Shown piece after piece: positions 40,133-52,227 of a DNA stretch of 64,000 nucleotides. The notes below the pieces were generated by a model. The model had not been told where the DNA came from, made no database searches, and saw only the letters and a program-made list of their open reading frames with translations. This stretch comes from Isochrysis galbana (Eukaryota > Haptophyta > Isochrysidales > Isochrysidaceae). The position numbers were made by a program, and so were the translations under genes. Within the stretch, counting starts at the first letter, position 1. Every line of letters begins with the position of its first letter. The DNA lies in assembly GCA_018136815.1 (NCBI GenBank), contig CM030932.1, positions 5,494,407 through 5,558,406 of the forward strand, given 5' to 3'.

Positions 40133-40871
40133 CGCGTTCCGTCAAAAGAAGGCCAAGTGATACTTTTCTTTTCGCTTAGAATGTTATGTGAACATAAGGC
40201 GCGTGCGCATAGCAACTTTTCCCACTCCACTTTTCGGAACACTCCTAAGACCTGCAGCTAAATCTTCATCTTCTTCGTCTTTTTCTCATTGTCAATGTCG
40301 TTCTGCTGGAAGGCGACCAGGTCGCTTGGCTGATCCTGGGTGACGAGGGCTGTGATGCGTGAGAGGATGGCCTTCTGGTCCTCCATCCAGAGTTTGCCAG
40401 CTGCTCGGCGCACTTGCACCATGGGACTCGTTTCACCGTACGCGACCGCCGTGATGTATTCCATGCAGAGGTACGCGACGGCCGCCTCGTCTCTCGTCTC
40501 CAATGTACTTGGTCTTTGGGATCTTCTCGTACTCGTCAGAGTATTCGCTGACGAGCATGAGTTTTGCCTTGCACCAACGGCCCATGTATGGCTCGATGAG
40601 TGCCCACATCGACGGATAGCGTTCCTTGGCTAGATCCACGCGGAAGTCTACACATCCACCCCGGCCCATACCGGAGGCTGTGGAACGAGCAGCATCGCCA
40701 GGATGGCACCGCTCATGCCCTCCTCCATGTGTTCGCAGAACTTGAGGGCTGGGCTGCGGATCTCCTCGTAGGTGCGGTGCCCGAGTCGCTTGGCGAGGAA
40801 GACAAAGTACTGGCCCATGGCGAGGAGCGAGGACGCCGCTGTTGGTGGAAGAGCTCTTTCGACGGAACGCG
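40133..40871 (-). mobile_element. T1 compact copy with the most complete passenger gene
   Basis: The ends are CGCGTTCCGTCAAAAG at 40133 and the inverse of CGCGTTCCGTCGAAAG ending at 40871, 15 of 16 matching. At 739 bp it lacks the extra captured block of the 1.14-kb copies. Both ends resemble the right end of T1. Confidence 0.7.
40258..40818 (-). pseudogene. T1 passenger protein, frameshifted but with N-terminus
   Basis: From ATG 40818 it encodes MGQYFVFLAKRLGHRTYEE, then KFCEHMEEGMSGAILAMLLV, a region absent from the other copies. One extra base at about 40680 and further small indels shift the frame before DFRVDLAKERYPSMWALIEP and near KTKYIGDE. The C-terminus again ends in KKTKKMK. Together the copies imply an ancestral protein of about 200 residues. 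The MGQYF start and GDYSDEYD motif faintly recall an uncharacterised MG(Q/G)YW...GDY family of protists and fungi; this is only an impression. Confidence 0.55.
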
Positions 40872-40889
40872 CCCTTACTCTCAACTCTC

Positions 40890-41335
40890 TACTATTTGAA
40901 ACCTTATAATATTCGTACCGCAAATGCGGCCGTGGACCAACTACTTAAAGTAGTACTTACATGTACATGTAGCAAACTTTCTTTATCTTTCTACATCATC
41001 AGGCATCAGGCATGCCCCATGCCCATTGGAGGAGCGGCTGCACGGGCCTAGTGCTGGAGTGCTGGCTGGCTGAGGTCCGCAGTTTGCTATCCCCCATGAG
41101 GGGGGGGCAGCATGGCTGTTGTGTTGGGCGTGGCCGGGGCCATCGGCCGTGTGGCTCGACCGGAGTCGCATGCACGTGCTCGGCCTCTATTGGCGGGCAC
41201 GGTCGATTTGACTGCTGACTACGACTGCTCCAGGTGGGCAGGTGGGCTGGGGGGACTCCCTCCGCGGGGGTCCTGAGGAGAGAAGAGCCGCGTCGGCGCG
41301 CTCCATCGCAACCAAGTATAAACTTACTTTACAAT
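40890..41335 (-). repeat. R1 copy, internally deleted
   Basis: The inverted tail CTTATAATATTCGTACCGC is followed by GCGGCCGTGGACC at 40905. The right end carries GCGCGCTCCATCGCAACC and AAGTATAAACTTAC, the R1 long-form head. On the minus strand the head encodes MERADAALLSSGPPRRESP, matching MERAAAPHLSFGSPAAGAP at 54737 (minus). Confidence 0.6.
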
Positions 41336-41867
41336 CTACAGGGCAAACTTTAGGGCAAGTGCCAATCGACAATCGAGTCCTCCCTGCTTAGCATTCACCT
41401 TGTGATGGCCCGACTCACATGATTAATGACTAAAAATGTTGCTACGCGGCCCGGCTGGCTCTCACTCTACAAGTCCGTGCGGCCACTATGTTGCTACTGC
41501 AATCTTGGCGCATTATAGATCAGGTATCAAATGAAACGTGTCCTCATCGCTTCGTTGTCCTCTGCCATGTACAAAGTGTTCCAACGATGATCATATGGTG
41601 TACAAAGCTTCTGGAGGCTTCGGTATTGCGCGTTGTGTGCACTGTGCTAATACATCAAATAGTCGAGCCCATAGACTGCATCCCTGCGTCAGTCATAAAT
41701 AGTCATAGCCACGCCAGCGCACGCTCTACGGACAGGTCATCGAGTCACCAACAGATGGACGACAAGTCGGGCAACAAACACCTTGTTCCAAAATAGCAAG
41801 CTCTTGGCTGAAACAAACTATTCAAAAGTCGTTTCGATTTCAGCTCGGTGTGTCGTGGCAAGGCGTT

Positions 41868-42296
41868 TCAACCATGACGTGTCGTAGAGTTCAAATCTGG
41901 TAAAACTGGGAAAGGCTCAGACGAGGGTTCGGGCTCATCTCCATTGCGGCTTCCAAGAAAGCCGGACCACCAAGCAAGCAACAAAATGAGAGTTGCCAGC
42001 AGGGCAATCACTGCATTCGTCTTATACAGTTGCAGCTGCAGGCCACGCCGCGCACCACGAGCTTTCGTGTGAAAGGCGCCCGCCGAACGCGCTGTCGACT
42101 CGGACTTTTTTGCGAGGGCCAAGAGAGATTCGTCCCTTTCCAGCATTCTCTGCAAGTTGTCACACATTATCCTGGTGACCCCATCCACTTGATCTTGTAC
42201 GGCTTGGATAGATGTGTTCGATGAGCTCGGGTCATCACTGCGCACAGATTTGCCCAGCAATTTGGCACGATCCGACATCTCAGTGCCATTCCCCAT
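41868..42296 (-). CDS. R-SNARE (synaptobrevin/VAMP-like)
   Basis: 142 residues from ATG 42296. A synaptobrevin SNARE motif spans about residues 30-85: IQAVQDQVDGVTRIMCDNLQ, then RMLERDESLLALAKKSES, with the zero-layer Arg at R54. A single membrane anchor (NAVIALLATLILLLAWW, about 94-110) follows, and then an unusual lumenal tail of about 30 residues with an NST sequon. It pairs with Q-SNAREs in vesicle fusion. The frame continues upstream without ATG to an acceptor-like TTTGTAG at about 42372, so a 5' exon, perhaps with a longin domain, probably exists; I could not place it. Confidence 0.8.
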   Translation of the reverse strand: MGNGTEMSDRAKLLGKSVRSDDPSSSNTSIQAVQDQVDGVTRIMCDNLQRMLERDESLLALAKKSESTARSAGAFHTKARGARRGLQLQLYKTNAVIALLATLILLLAWWSGFLGSRNGDEPEPSSEPFPVLPDLNSTTRHG

Positions 42297-42600
42297 GCTG
42301 GCCTCCCCGGCAGGCTCGCTCAGTGTGGCTTGGCGCGAGAGGAGTCGACAGCTTTCGTTGCGGTTGGCATCCTACAAATATTCATTCATACTTACTCTAT
42401 TTTTGTACTCTTTAAGGTGGTTAGAAAGGAATTCTGAGAAGGGGCGCTGGGGGGGGGGGGGGGCGAAACGGCTGGGCGATCTCCGTCGAGCTGCTGCTCT
42501 ACGCGCCCACACACATGGTGAGGAGGAAGGCCACCCATGGCCGCTTCGTGAAGGGCAACACCGCGTGGAAGGGAGCGGCGGGAGGAGACAGGGCGGCGAC

Positions 42601-42989
42601 ATGGGCGACCAAGCAGTAGTGGCGCAGCAGAGATCACGGAAGAAGAAGAAGAGGGCAGAAGGCGGTGCAGGCGAGCCAGACGAGCGAGACGGCTTCGAGG
42701 AAGCTGGCGGGCTTGCTGCACCTCAACCTCCTGCCGACGAGGAGCGGAGCCGTGCCCGAGCAGTCGCTTCGACACAGGATTTCGGCTCGCCAGGAGGCCG
42801 AGGAGCTCTGCGGAAGGAGACGCGGCGGGAGAAGGCAGAGCCTTCTCCCATCATCCACGCGCCTGACCATCACTTCCTAGTGAACGCACGCATGCTCGCG
42901 TGCGGCATATGTGACACACTCTCGTGCTCCCGATGTCAGAAGAGGGACAGTCTCGTGCCGGACGAGTCGCCCGCTGCCAGTCGGCACTT
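42601..42989 (+). CDS. Unrecognised open frame, possibly repeat-derived
   Basis: ATG 42601 opens MGDQAVVAQQRSRKKKKRAE, a basic and acidic low-complexity protein containing DFGSPGGRGALRK, the motif also found at 447-833. CGICDTLSCSRCQ near the end is Cys-rich. It runs into the T1 terminus at 42990. No function proposed. Confidence 0.2.
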
Positions 42990-43140
42990 AAGTCGCGTTC
43001 CGTCAAAAGAGGGCCAGGTGATTTTTTTGTCATCCATATATTCTTGTTTTCTTTTTAAGTAGCCACACTAATATTAGTGGTACAAAGCTAATCACGCTCC
43101 CCCCCCCGCTTCTCTCAACACGCGGTGACTCCCGGCTACG
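42990..43140 (-). mobile_element. T1 right-end fragment
   Basis: AAGTCGCGTTCCGTCAAAAG at 42990 and the following TTAGTGGTACAAAGCTAATC and CTCTCAACACGCGGTGACTC match 3144-3400 (inverted at 17400-17580). After 43140 the passenger gene is replaced by an unrelated frame. Confidence 0.6.
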
Positions 43141-43205
43141 CGAGGGAGAACTTCACGATTGCGCTCACCGCCGAACGCGTCAGCCCTCCTGTGCTCACGG
43201 AGGTG

Positions 43206-43586
43206 ATGCAGGTGGAGGAGGAAGATGAACAAGTTAGGGGTTCAATGAAGAAGCGCAGGGTCAGTTTCAGCGGCGACGTGCTCCGTGATGTTCTTGCCGG
43301 TCTCATGAGTGGGTTGTCGTACTCAGCGTACGCGCGCTTGTGCATCACACAGCAACGCCTGCCCATGTCCTCGCCCACTTTCCGACGGCACGTCATGACC
43401 ATAGGCGAAGTGCTGAATGCCGCGGTGCCATTCAACACACAGACCCAAAAACGTTTTCGCGCTCGTGCGAAATTGACGTCGACCACAAAAGTGCACCACA
43501 GGTCGCGCTGTGCGACGCGCGCCTGCGTTCCCCGGGCACGGTTACCCCCGGACAGGCAGTATAGAGGGACGAACCAAATGTGCTAG
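43206..43586 (+). CDS. Unrecognised protein fragment inside T1-flanked DNA
   Basis: From ATG 43206: acidic start, KKRRVSFSGDVLRDVLAGLM, then YSAYARLCITQQRLPMSSPT, then FRRHVMTIGEVLNAAV. The middle part looks like a folded helical protein. The last third (PRARLPPDRQY) is shared with 13460-13640 on the minus strand. Probably a decayed element protein; no family recognised. Confidence 0.3.
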   Translation: MQVEEEDEQVRGSMKKRRVSFSGDVLRDVLAGLMSGLSYSAYARLCITQQRLPMSSPTFRRHVMTIGEVLNAAVPFNTQTQKRFRARAKLTSTTKVHHRSRCATRACVPRARLPPDRQYRGTNQMC

Positions 43587-43649
43587 GAATGGATACTAAC
43601 AAGTAACGAGTATGATGATGCTCCCCACCATGGGTGGTTCCAAGGTAAG

Positions 43650-44000
43650 ATTTCCGAAAGTAAAGGAACGAGGGGGGGGGCGAGAAAGAGGGTAGGGTAG
43701 AGGCTATGGCGATGACAGCGGCGTCCCGGTGAGGAGAGGGATAGCGGATAGTATCTTAGCGGGCGCACCTTCACGAATCCCCCCCCCCCCCCCCGTGAGT
43801 CGTTCGACGTAGACGTAGATCGTCGTGGGTCGGCCGCCTCACTGGGGTATTCCTCATTGTAATTTGTAGGGAGTCATAATCATAATGGGAGCCGGGGGCC
43901 TGCGTTGGGGGGAGATTAGAAGGGATAAATACGTGTGTGTGTCTGAGGTATCAGCACGCGTCAAGGTGTACGGGCAAGTGCGCTGAGGCTGGGCACCGTG
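43650..44000. repeat. Dispersed repeat 'F', copy 1
   Basis: 43795-44000 is collinear with 48130-48335 (CGACGTAG, GGGAGCCGGGGGC, GGGGGGAGATT, GCGCCAAGGTGT / GCGTCAAGGTGT). Its left part (AAAGGAACGAGGGGGG...TAGCGG) recurs at 60558-60665. Confidence 0.65.
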
Positions 44001-44375
44001 ATAATACCGGTACCGGGCTAGTGGCAGTAGTGGCACGTGGTATTAACACTCAGATGGTTTATTATTATGACATGATGATATGGTCATTATTGGTCTCGAT
44101 ACGCCCAGACACCCCACCCCCTCGTCTGAGCGCTCGGCCCCCGTAACCGGGCGATCCTTGTGCGCACTGCACTGTATGGCTCGGACATCATGTATTTCAA
44201 TGCGAATTATTGATCCCGGTTGCACTTCACATTCGCCCGAAGAGGGAGATTAGAGTATCGGGACAGTGCAACGTTCCCCATCAATCTCACCGCGCACAAG
44301 CTTCTTACCCTAGATGGCCGGTGGCAATGTTGATGAGGCACCCATCGCATATTTGCGATGGTGGAAGGTGAAACC
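44001..44375. other. Intergenic, no gene seen
   Basis: 3' flank of the UGPase gene. Nothing recognised. Confidence 0.4.
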
Positions 44376-46664
44376 TCAGAGCTCAACAACTTTGTCGGAG
44401 TAGGTACCCGCCTTCAGCACCTTCTTTGAGGTGCCGGTGTTCTTGACCGTGACAACGCCCTTGAAGACAACGCCTTTGGCCAGTTCGACTGGCCCCTCGA
44501 TAACGAGCTTGTCGCACCCGACAAGAGAGGGGGCGCCGTTGGGAATGAGTTCATTGAGCTGATCCACAAACTTGTAGATGCCGTCTAGCTTCACATTAGG
44601 CGGCACACCCTTGCGCGATGGCTGAAGCTCCATGCGGAAGTCAGGCGTCACGGTGTAAGCGTCCGAAGCAAGGGTCAGCAGGTCGGCTGTCGTCTTGACC
44701 GGAGCGAAGCGAGAGCGTGGGATGAGGATCGCCTTGGCGCCGGGGAAGCATTCAATCGCTGCCCCCATGGCTGTCTCGAGCTGCAACACCTGTCATAGAG
44801 AGATGCATGCAAGGCCGTCACTGCTTGACCAAGAGAGGCTGACAACACGGGCCTGCGATTATGGGGTTACACACTGTCCGAGTATCAGTGGCGCGACGGC
44901 AAAAGTTCACCTTGGTCGACTTCTTGTCGCGCGGATCGACAGTCTTGGCATTCTTAATGACCGGTAGAGGGAGCAAGCCGCCTGCAGCGTCAAAGGCCTT
45001 CTTCAAAGCAGGTAGATTCACCCACAAGTTGTTGGTGTTAAAGAATTTATACTTGCGGACGTTCTGGAATTCATCCTCATCCTCTTCTGGGCACTGCGCC
45101 GCTTCGCGAAGCAAAAGGCCCCCCGACATTTTGGAGCGAGCCAGGTGGCCACCCTTCTTATCAGCATCCGTGCGAGATGCAACCTACGGTAAAGAGATCG
45201 AGGAGCACGGGAAGAACTCAATGAGAAGAGGCGCTCAACCGCCGGTATCGCGTGAGGTGTTGATGGTACCATGCAATTATTTCGCGGCTGGGTGGCCTGT
45301 ACAGTACCTCCATGGCGAACGGCGCCTTAGAGTCCGCAAACCATGTGAGGAGTTTCAGGTCCATCGTGGCGCCAAGATTATCCGAATTAGAGACGAACAT
45401 GTACTCATATCTGCGAGGCATGAACATCAACGGGACGCATGGGAGAAGACCCTCCTCCGGCGCGCGTGAGCCCGGCCCTGATTCCTGACAGCTCGGAACA
45501 ACCACACATTCTTTCGAGAGTCTTTCTTTCAAGAGCAAGCCCGATATTTGACGCCTCTAATGGAGAGTCAGTGTACTAATGACATGTAAGATGGAGGTAG
45601 AGTTCGTAGTGGCCAGGCGACATACCCTTCAGAAAGGAGCTTGTCAAGCGTGCCCGAGCCAACCAGAGCAGGATACAGATCACCATGTCCCGGCGGGCAC
45701 CACTCGTGAGAAGGATTGTCTGGCCACGTCGCCGGTGTCAGGTCAGCAGCGACGACCTGTACAGACGAAAAGAGGCTCAAGACACCTAGCACACATCGCC
45801 TCCCTCGCCTCCCCCCCCCCCCCCCTCTCGGCCATTCCAATCCCTTCAACCCAGAGCCTCGCCTTAGGTGCAGCGTTCTGCACGAATTCGAGCGGAATTT
45901 TGCCCGTCTGCAGGTTAGGGTATGAGGAAAGGAAAGCGATGGTGTCCTTGGAAGTTGAGAACGAGTTCATCAACATGAATGCAAGGTCAACACCAAATGT
46001 TTTGCGCATATGAAGCACCTAGGCATAGACGAGCAAGAGGAATCAAGCGGAGAGAGCCCTGTCCAATGAACTTTAGCGCAGTATGCTGTCACGGCACGTC
46101 ACCGCAGGTAAGGGCAAAACTTCATTAGCATCCAATGGGCTCCATGTGCAACTGTGAAAGACGCACTTGCTTAGCAATGAAGTCGAGGAAGGTGAGCTTA
46201 GTCTTACCATCGCCGCGGACTGACAAGAGCGACTTGGCCTGTTCAAGTCCCATGCCAGTACCGAGGCCCCCATTGAGCTTCAGCACAACCGTCTTCTCGA
46301 GGAGCTTAGGGTTCTCGTAATTGAGCGACTCATAGGTGGGCAGCTCATTGACCGGCTCGATAGCGCTCTCTTCCAGAAAGAGCGACTTTCCCGAGGTCAG
46401 CTGCTCGAAATTGTACTCAAAAGCGCGGATGGCGGTGGCGCTCAGCCCCTTGGCCACCATCTTCGCCTCAAATGCAGGCCAGTTGCGGTGCTTGCCGGAG
46501 CTGCCTCCGCGGATGCGTAAGCTGACGGCGAGTGGCAGCAGCCAACAGACCACCAGGGCGAGCATCACAGTGGAGGAGCCGTTCTGGCTGATGCTCTCGT
46601 AGGTGCGTTCGACCATCGAGGGTGGGGGGATAGGCGCCGGCGGCGGTGACCTTCCGAACCTCAT
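44376..46664 (-). CDS. UDP-glucose pyrophosphorylase with N-terminal hydrophobic leader
   Basis: Six exons on the minus strand: 46664-46167, 46018-45863, 45756-45626, 45410-45308, 45183-44911, 44789-44376; 524 residues. All junctions are phase-consistent. The second intron starts GCGAGG, a GC-AG intron, and its splice restores the family motif P(K/R)VVA. The enzyme makes UDP-glucose from UTP and glucose-1-phosphate. Visible are the nucleotide loop VLKLNGGLGTGMG (127-139), LMNSFSTSKDT, HEWCPPGHGDLYPAL, VSNSDNLGATMD, KGGHLARSK and FFNTNNLWVNL, plus the C-terminal beta-helix. Residues 32-48 (TVMLALVVCWLLPLAVS) are strongly hydrophobic and followed by LRIRGG, unlike cytosolic UGPases, so it may enter the secretory route or plastid. 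ATG 46616 is the alternative start. Confidence 0.95.
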
Positions 46665-47429
46665 GGCGGGGGGAGAGAGGGTGTGGCCGTGCCGGGAGGC
46701 GATGGGGAAGCACAAGCGAGTAAATGAAGAGAGGGTAGGGAGAGCAAGCGTGAAGAGAAGAGGGGCTGGGAGAGAAAGAGGTTCTGCGGGAGAGTAGAGA
46801 AGAGAGAGAGAGGAGAGGAGCGGGAATCGGGAAGTGAGAGAGAGAGATGAGAGCGAGAGAGAGGATCGAGAGAGAAGAGAGGGAGTGACGAGGCAAGAGA
46901 GCGAGACAAGAGATAAGAGAACTACCCCTGGTCATAGGAGTAGAGAGATGCAACACAAATTATTCGATGAGTACTCGTAGGCCGGGAGGAGGACAATTCA
47001 TTGTCCCCAACAATTGGGAGACAAATCTCATCTAGAGGAGGCCCCTCGCGGCGACTAGTCTCTAAATGGGATACCCCCTTCCGGTATTTTTGTCGAACTT
47101 GCAGTTCTGTTGTCGCATCTAGCATCTAGCGGTGCTAGATCGTGAGGCAGGTCTCAAGGCTCAAGGCTGGTCCAGGAGAGAGTTTCGATTCAACCCTAGG
47201 AGAACCCAAAAATTTCGTTTCGATAACTTGATGGCTTCTGAGCATCTTTATTGAGCCTGGAAGGCCCAAATTTCAAGCTCGTTTCTCGTTTCTCGTTTCG
47301 ATTTGGAATTTGCTTGCTGTTCTTGCTGTTGCTCTTTTGCTTTTGCTTCTCGATTTTCTCGAGCGCCGCCGCGGCGGCGGCGGCGTAGGCGCATAGGGGT
47401 AGGCATCTCGCAACTCAACCTACTTTTAT
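46665..47429. other. Upstream region of UGPase
   Basis: 46670-46925 is a purine-rich GAGA-type tract (CT-rich on the coding strand), the probable promoter/5' UTR. The remainder up to 47429 shows no gene. Confidence 0.4.
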
Positions 47430-47900
47430 AAGTGGGGGTCAATGGGGGCCTCGCGCCCCCCCCACTCTCCATCGCGGACACCCCCCGAGGTGGGACCGTA
47501 CACTCAACCCCAGCCCCTGCTCTTTGGCAGGGGCAGGACACTCATCATTCCTGCCCAGACCCTCAGGGGGCGCGGGCCGCGAGCCGCACTCCCACGCCCG
47601 CATTGGCATTGGGCCTGCCCTCGAGCTGACTCCCCCCCTGTCCCTGGTCGCTGGTCGCCAGGCATACAGGGGCCTTTGGGAGGCTCCCATGGCCAGCGAG
47701 GCGAGCGTGGGAGAGGCAAGGGGGGCCAGGGGCTGAGCCCCAGCCTCCTCTGCCCCCTGAGCTGCCCTTGCTGGCCCTCTGGGAGCCCCCACAGGACCTC
47801 TGAGAGCAGGTCAGGGCGCGCCGCATGGCGACGCGCCGCAGGGACTTCGAGGGGTGAGAGTGGAGAGAGGGAGAGGGGGGGATTTGCACCCCCCCCGATG
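47430..47900 (-). repeat. R1 'B' block, diverged copy
   Basis: CATGGCCAGCGAGGCGAGCG, GGGAGAGGCAAGG, CCAGCCTCCTCTGCCCCCTG and AGCTGGCCTCC-like sequence match the inner R1 block, but spacing and the head differ. Older copy. Confidence 0.5.
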
Positions 47901-48119
47901 GAGTGCGGTTAGAAATAGGCCCCGTTTGCGTTAGCAAACGGGTAGGGGGCGGCCGGCGACAGGCGGGAGAGAGAAGGGAGTGGCTCAAGATCGAGGAGAG
48001 TATCCTGAAGGTGGCACAGGCTACTCGACTCGCAGTCATTTATTTCTCGAGAACTGCTCACGGCGCGAGCTGGTAAGTAAGGGCCGATCCTCTTTGTTGT
48101 TTGTTGACGAGAGGTTCCT

Positions 48120-48335
48120 CCCCCCCCCCCCCCCGGTGCTTTTTCCCGGAGAGTCGCCCGACGTAGGTCGGTCCGCCTCAATGGGTTTTCCCCCATTTTA
48201 ACTTGTGGGGAGTTAGAATGGGAGCCGGGAGCCGGGGGCTTGCGAGGGGGGAGATTCGAAGGGGGGCATAGGTGTATGTGTCTGTGGCATCAACACGCGC
48301 CAAGGTGTGCGGGCAGGTGCGCTGAGGGTTGTCGT
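48120..48335. repeat. Dispersed repeat 'F', copy 2
   Basis: See the copy at 43795-44000. Begins with a C-run in both copies. Confidence 0.65.
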
Positions 48336-48379
48336 ATTGTCGTATTAGTGTCGGGCTCTTCATCATCTTGGCCATCTTG

Positions 48380-48804
48380 ATCGCCCGCTGAACCCGGCCT
48401 TCTTGTTCAGCTCGGCGAGCGCAGACGTCGTCCGAGACGAACTCCCACGGACAGAATGGCCGCTTCACGCCTCCCTTTGTCACGTAGCCACCACGCGCCT
48501 CCGACAGGTACTTGCGGAGCTCGGTGCGACGACGGTCGACCTCCTCCTCGGTCATCATGGATCCGTTCTTCGCTGCCATCGCTCGACGCTCAGTCCGCGG
48601 CCTTTCCCCCTTCCCCCTCTGTGGCTTCTCTCTTTGACTCCAATAATAGGGTTGTTGGAGATCACGCTTCACCGAATCTCGCGTGTCTTCGGAATCATTC
48701 CCCCCCTTTCTTTGTTGTTGCAGATTGTTTCTCCTTCTTCGTTGATCGCCGTTGTTTGCAGGAGATGAGACGCGTGTCGTCTGCGGTTGCACCCACCGCA
48801 ACAC
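48380..48804 (-). CDS. Unrecognised basic protein fragment
   Basis: The minus-strand frame encodes a Gln/Arg-rich start and then, from an inner ATG at 48579, AAKNGSMMTEEEVDRRRTEL, RKYLSEARGGYVTKGG and FCPWEFVSDDVCARRAEQE. This part looks protein-like. It then runs into repeat F. Probably an element gene piece; no family recognised. Confidence 0.25.
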
Positions 48805-49039
48805 CCGAGCAAAACTCCTGTAAAAGGGAGAAATGGGTGGGACGATGCGTACAAATAGGTTGCCGCGTCAAGCTTCCGAATTTGTGCTCAAAGGGCCCAC
48901 GGGTGCTCTCGTCTTCTATTTCCAGCGTCGCCTTCAATGTTTGGTTTCTCGGTTAACTTGGGTTTCTCTCGCCTCGTTGTTCTAATTCCGGATTTCTTCT
49001 ATTTCGGTTGCTTTGTTCTCCTTCCAAGCCGCTCGTCGG

Positions 49040-49745
49040 GACGACTCGAATTTAGTCGGGGAGTGTCGTATTCCATACGATGACAGACTTTTACTTCTTA
49101 CCGGTGGGTTATTTTAGGCCTCAAGGTCTCGTCGGCGACATTCTACCCCTTCTCTTACTTTCTTCCGATGTCATCAAACGTTCCATGACTGTCTTCCGTC
49201 TTCTCCCCATGCATCGGTTGTAGTCTTCCGTCTTCTCTTCGTGTATCGGCGGTAGCTCCCCAGCGAGGTCTGCCCTCGTTGTTCCGACTTCTCTGTCGCA
49301 TGTCTGTGCGTCGAAGAGCCGCCTTGGTGCCGACGCTTGACATTCCGTCGTGGGGGTGGTTAGTTTTCGCCCTGTTTAGGTTAGTTCGTGTGTGACTGCG
49401 TGACGAGGGATCTTTTTGGGGTCTCTGGGTTGTAGTCTCTCGTGTCTACCTTGGACCTAAGAAGCTCTCCCTCTCATTCACTCTCTTCCTCTAGCTCGCT
49501 AGCTAGCCTCGGCCCTACCCTCCAACGCCGCGCGTTGCGAGCCTCCGAACCTCCGTCCCCCTCTTCGTCTCTAGCACTCGATGGTAGACACAGTCAGACC
49601 CGACTTCTACTATGACCTCTCAGACATATTCCCGCAAGCAACAACCAACGACTCTTTCACGGCCGCGTCAGCTGCCGGCTCGATCGAACGGCCCTCTGCC
49701 TACGAGCCAGTGGTCATCGCGTGTTCGACACAATCATCGAAGTAT
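49040..49745 (+). other. Possible LTR-type fragment
   Basis: AGTCGGGGAGTGTCGTATTC at 49055 parallels 37311. About 520 bp on, ATG 49581 opens a 55-codon frame (MVDTVRPDFYYDLSDIFPQA) that ends at 49747, comparable in position to the short gag-like frame at 38131. No other retrotransposon gene. Confidence 0.25.
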
Positions 49746-51617
<1,872 letters not shown>

Positions 51618-52227
51618 AGGTTGGTGTGAGGCATTCGCCTCCTTGTCTCTCATGCCAACTGGGGCAAGAGAAGAGAAGTGATCACACACCTCCTGCAACC
51701 GGGATGGGATTGAATGGGCCATGGAGAGGCGAGAGAGGGAGGGAAAGGTGGCGCAGATCCTTGTCTGACAGTATCGGCGGGACCGTGTATCGGGGACGTC
51801 AATGAGCTCGGTAGGGCGTTGGAGTGGGAATCCTGGCTTGCCAAGAAGATATGGTACGGTGTATATATCCCCCAAAGTCGCCAAAATGCGCTTTCCCTGT
51901 GGATCGAGTACTTGTGGGAGGGTACGGTTAGGCCTCAAACCCCAAGCTACATGAATTATCGATTTGTAGTATGTAGAAACGCGATTGTAATGCGTAGATG
52001 TAGATGTTAATTGTTATCTGCAGCAACAACAATGAAGCGCGCAACCCACATTATGAAATTTTGTTAGCCTCTTGGCAGCTAAAGGCATGCCCTTTCTGTA
52101 TCCCATCCATTGAGCAGGTATGAAGGAGCCTGCGTCGACAACGGAAGACCCGAAAACAATGCCATCGACAGATTTCCCTGCATCTCGTCGACGCAACGGT
52201 CGCAATCGAAGGATCATGCCACAGATA
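51618..52227. other. Convergent 3' region, no gene seen
   Basis: Between the DIM1 and SF-assemblin stop codons. A minus-strand open frame (51938-51474) overlaps DIM1 and is taken as chance. Confidence 0.45.
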
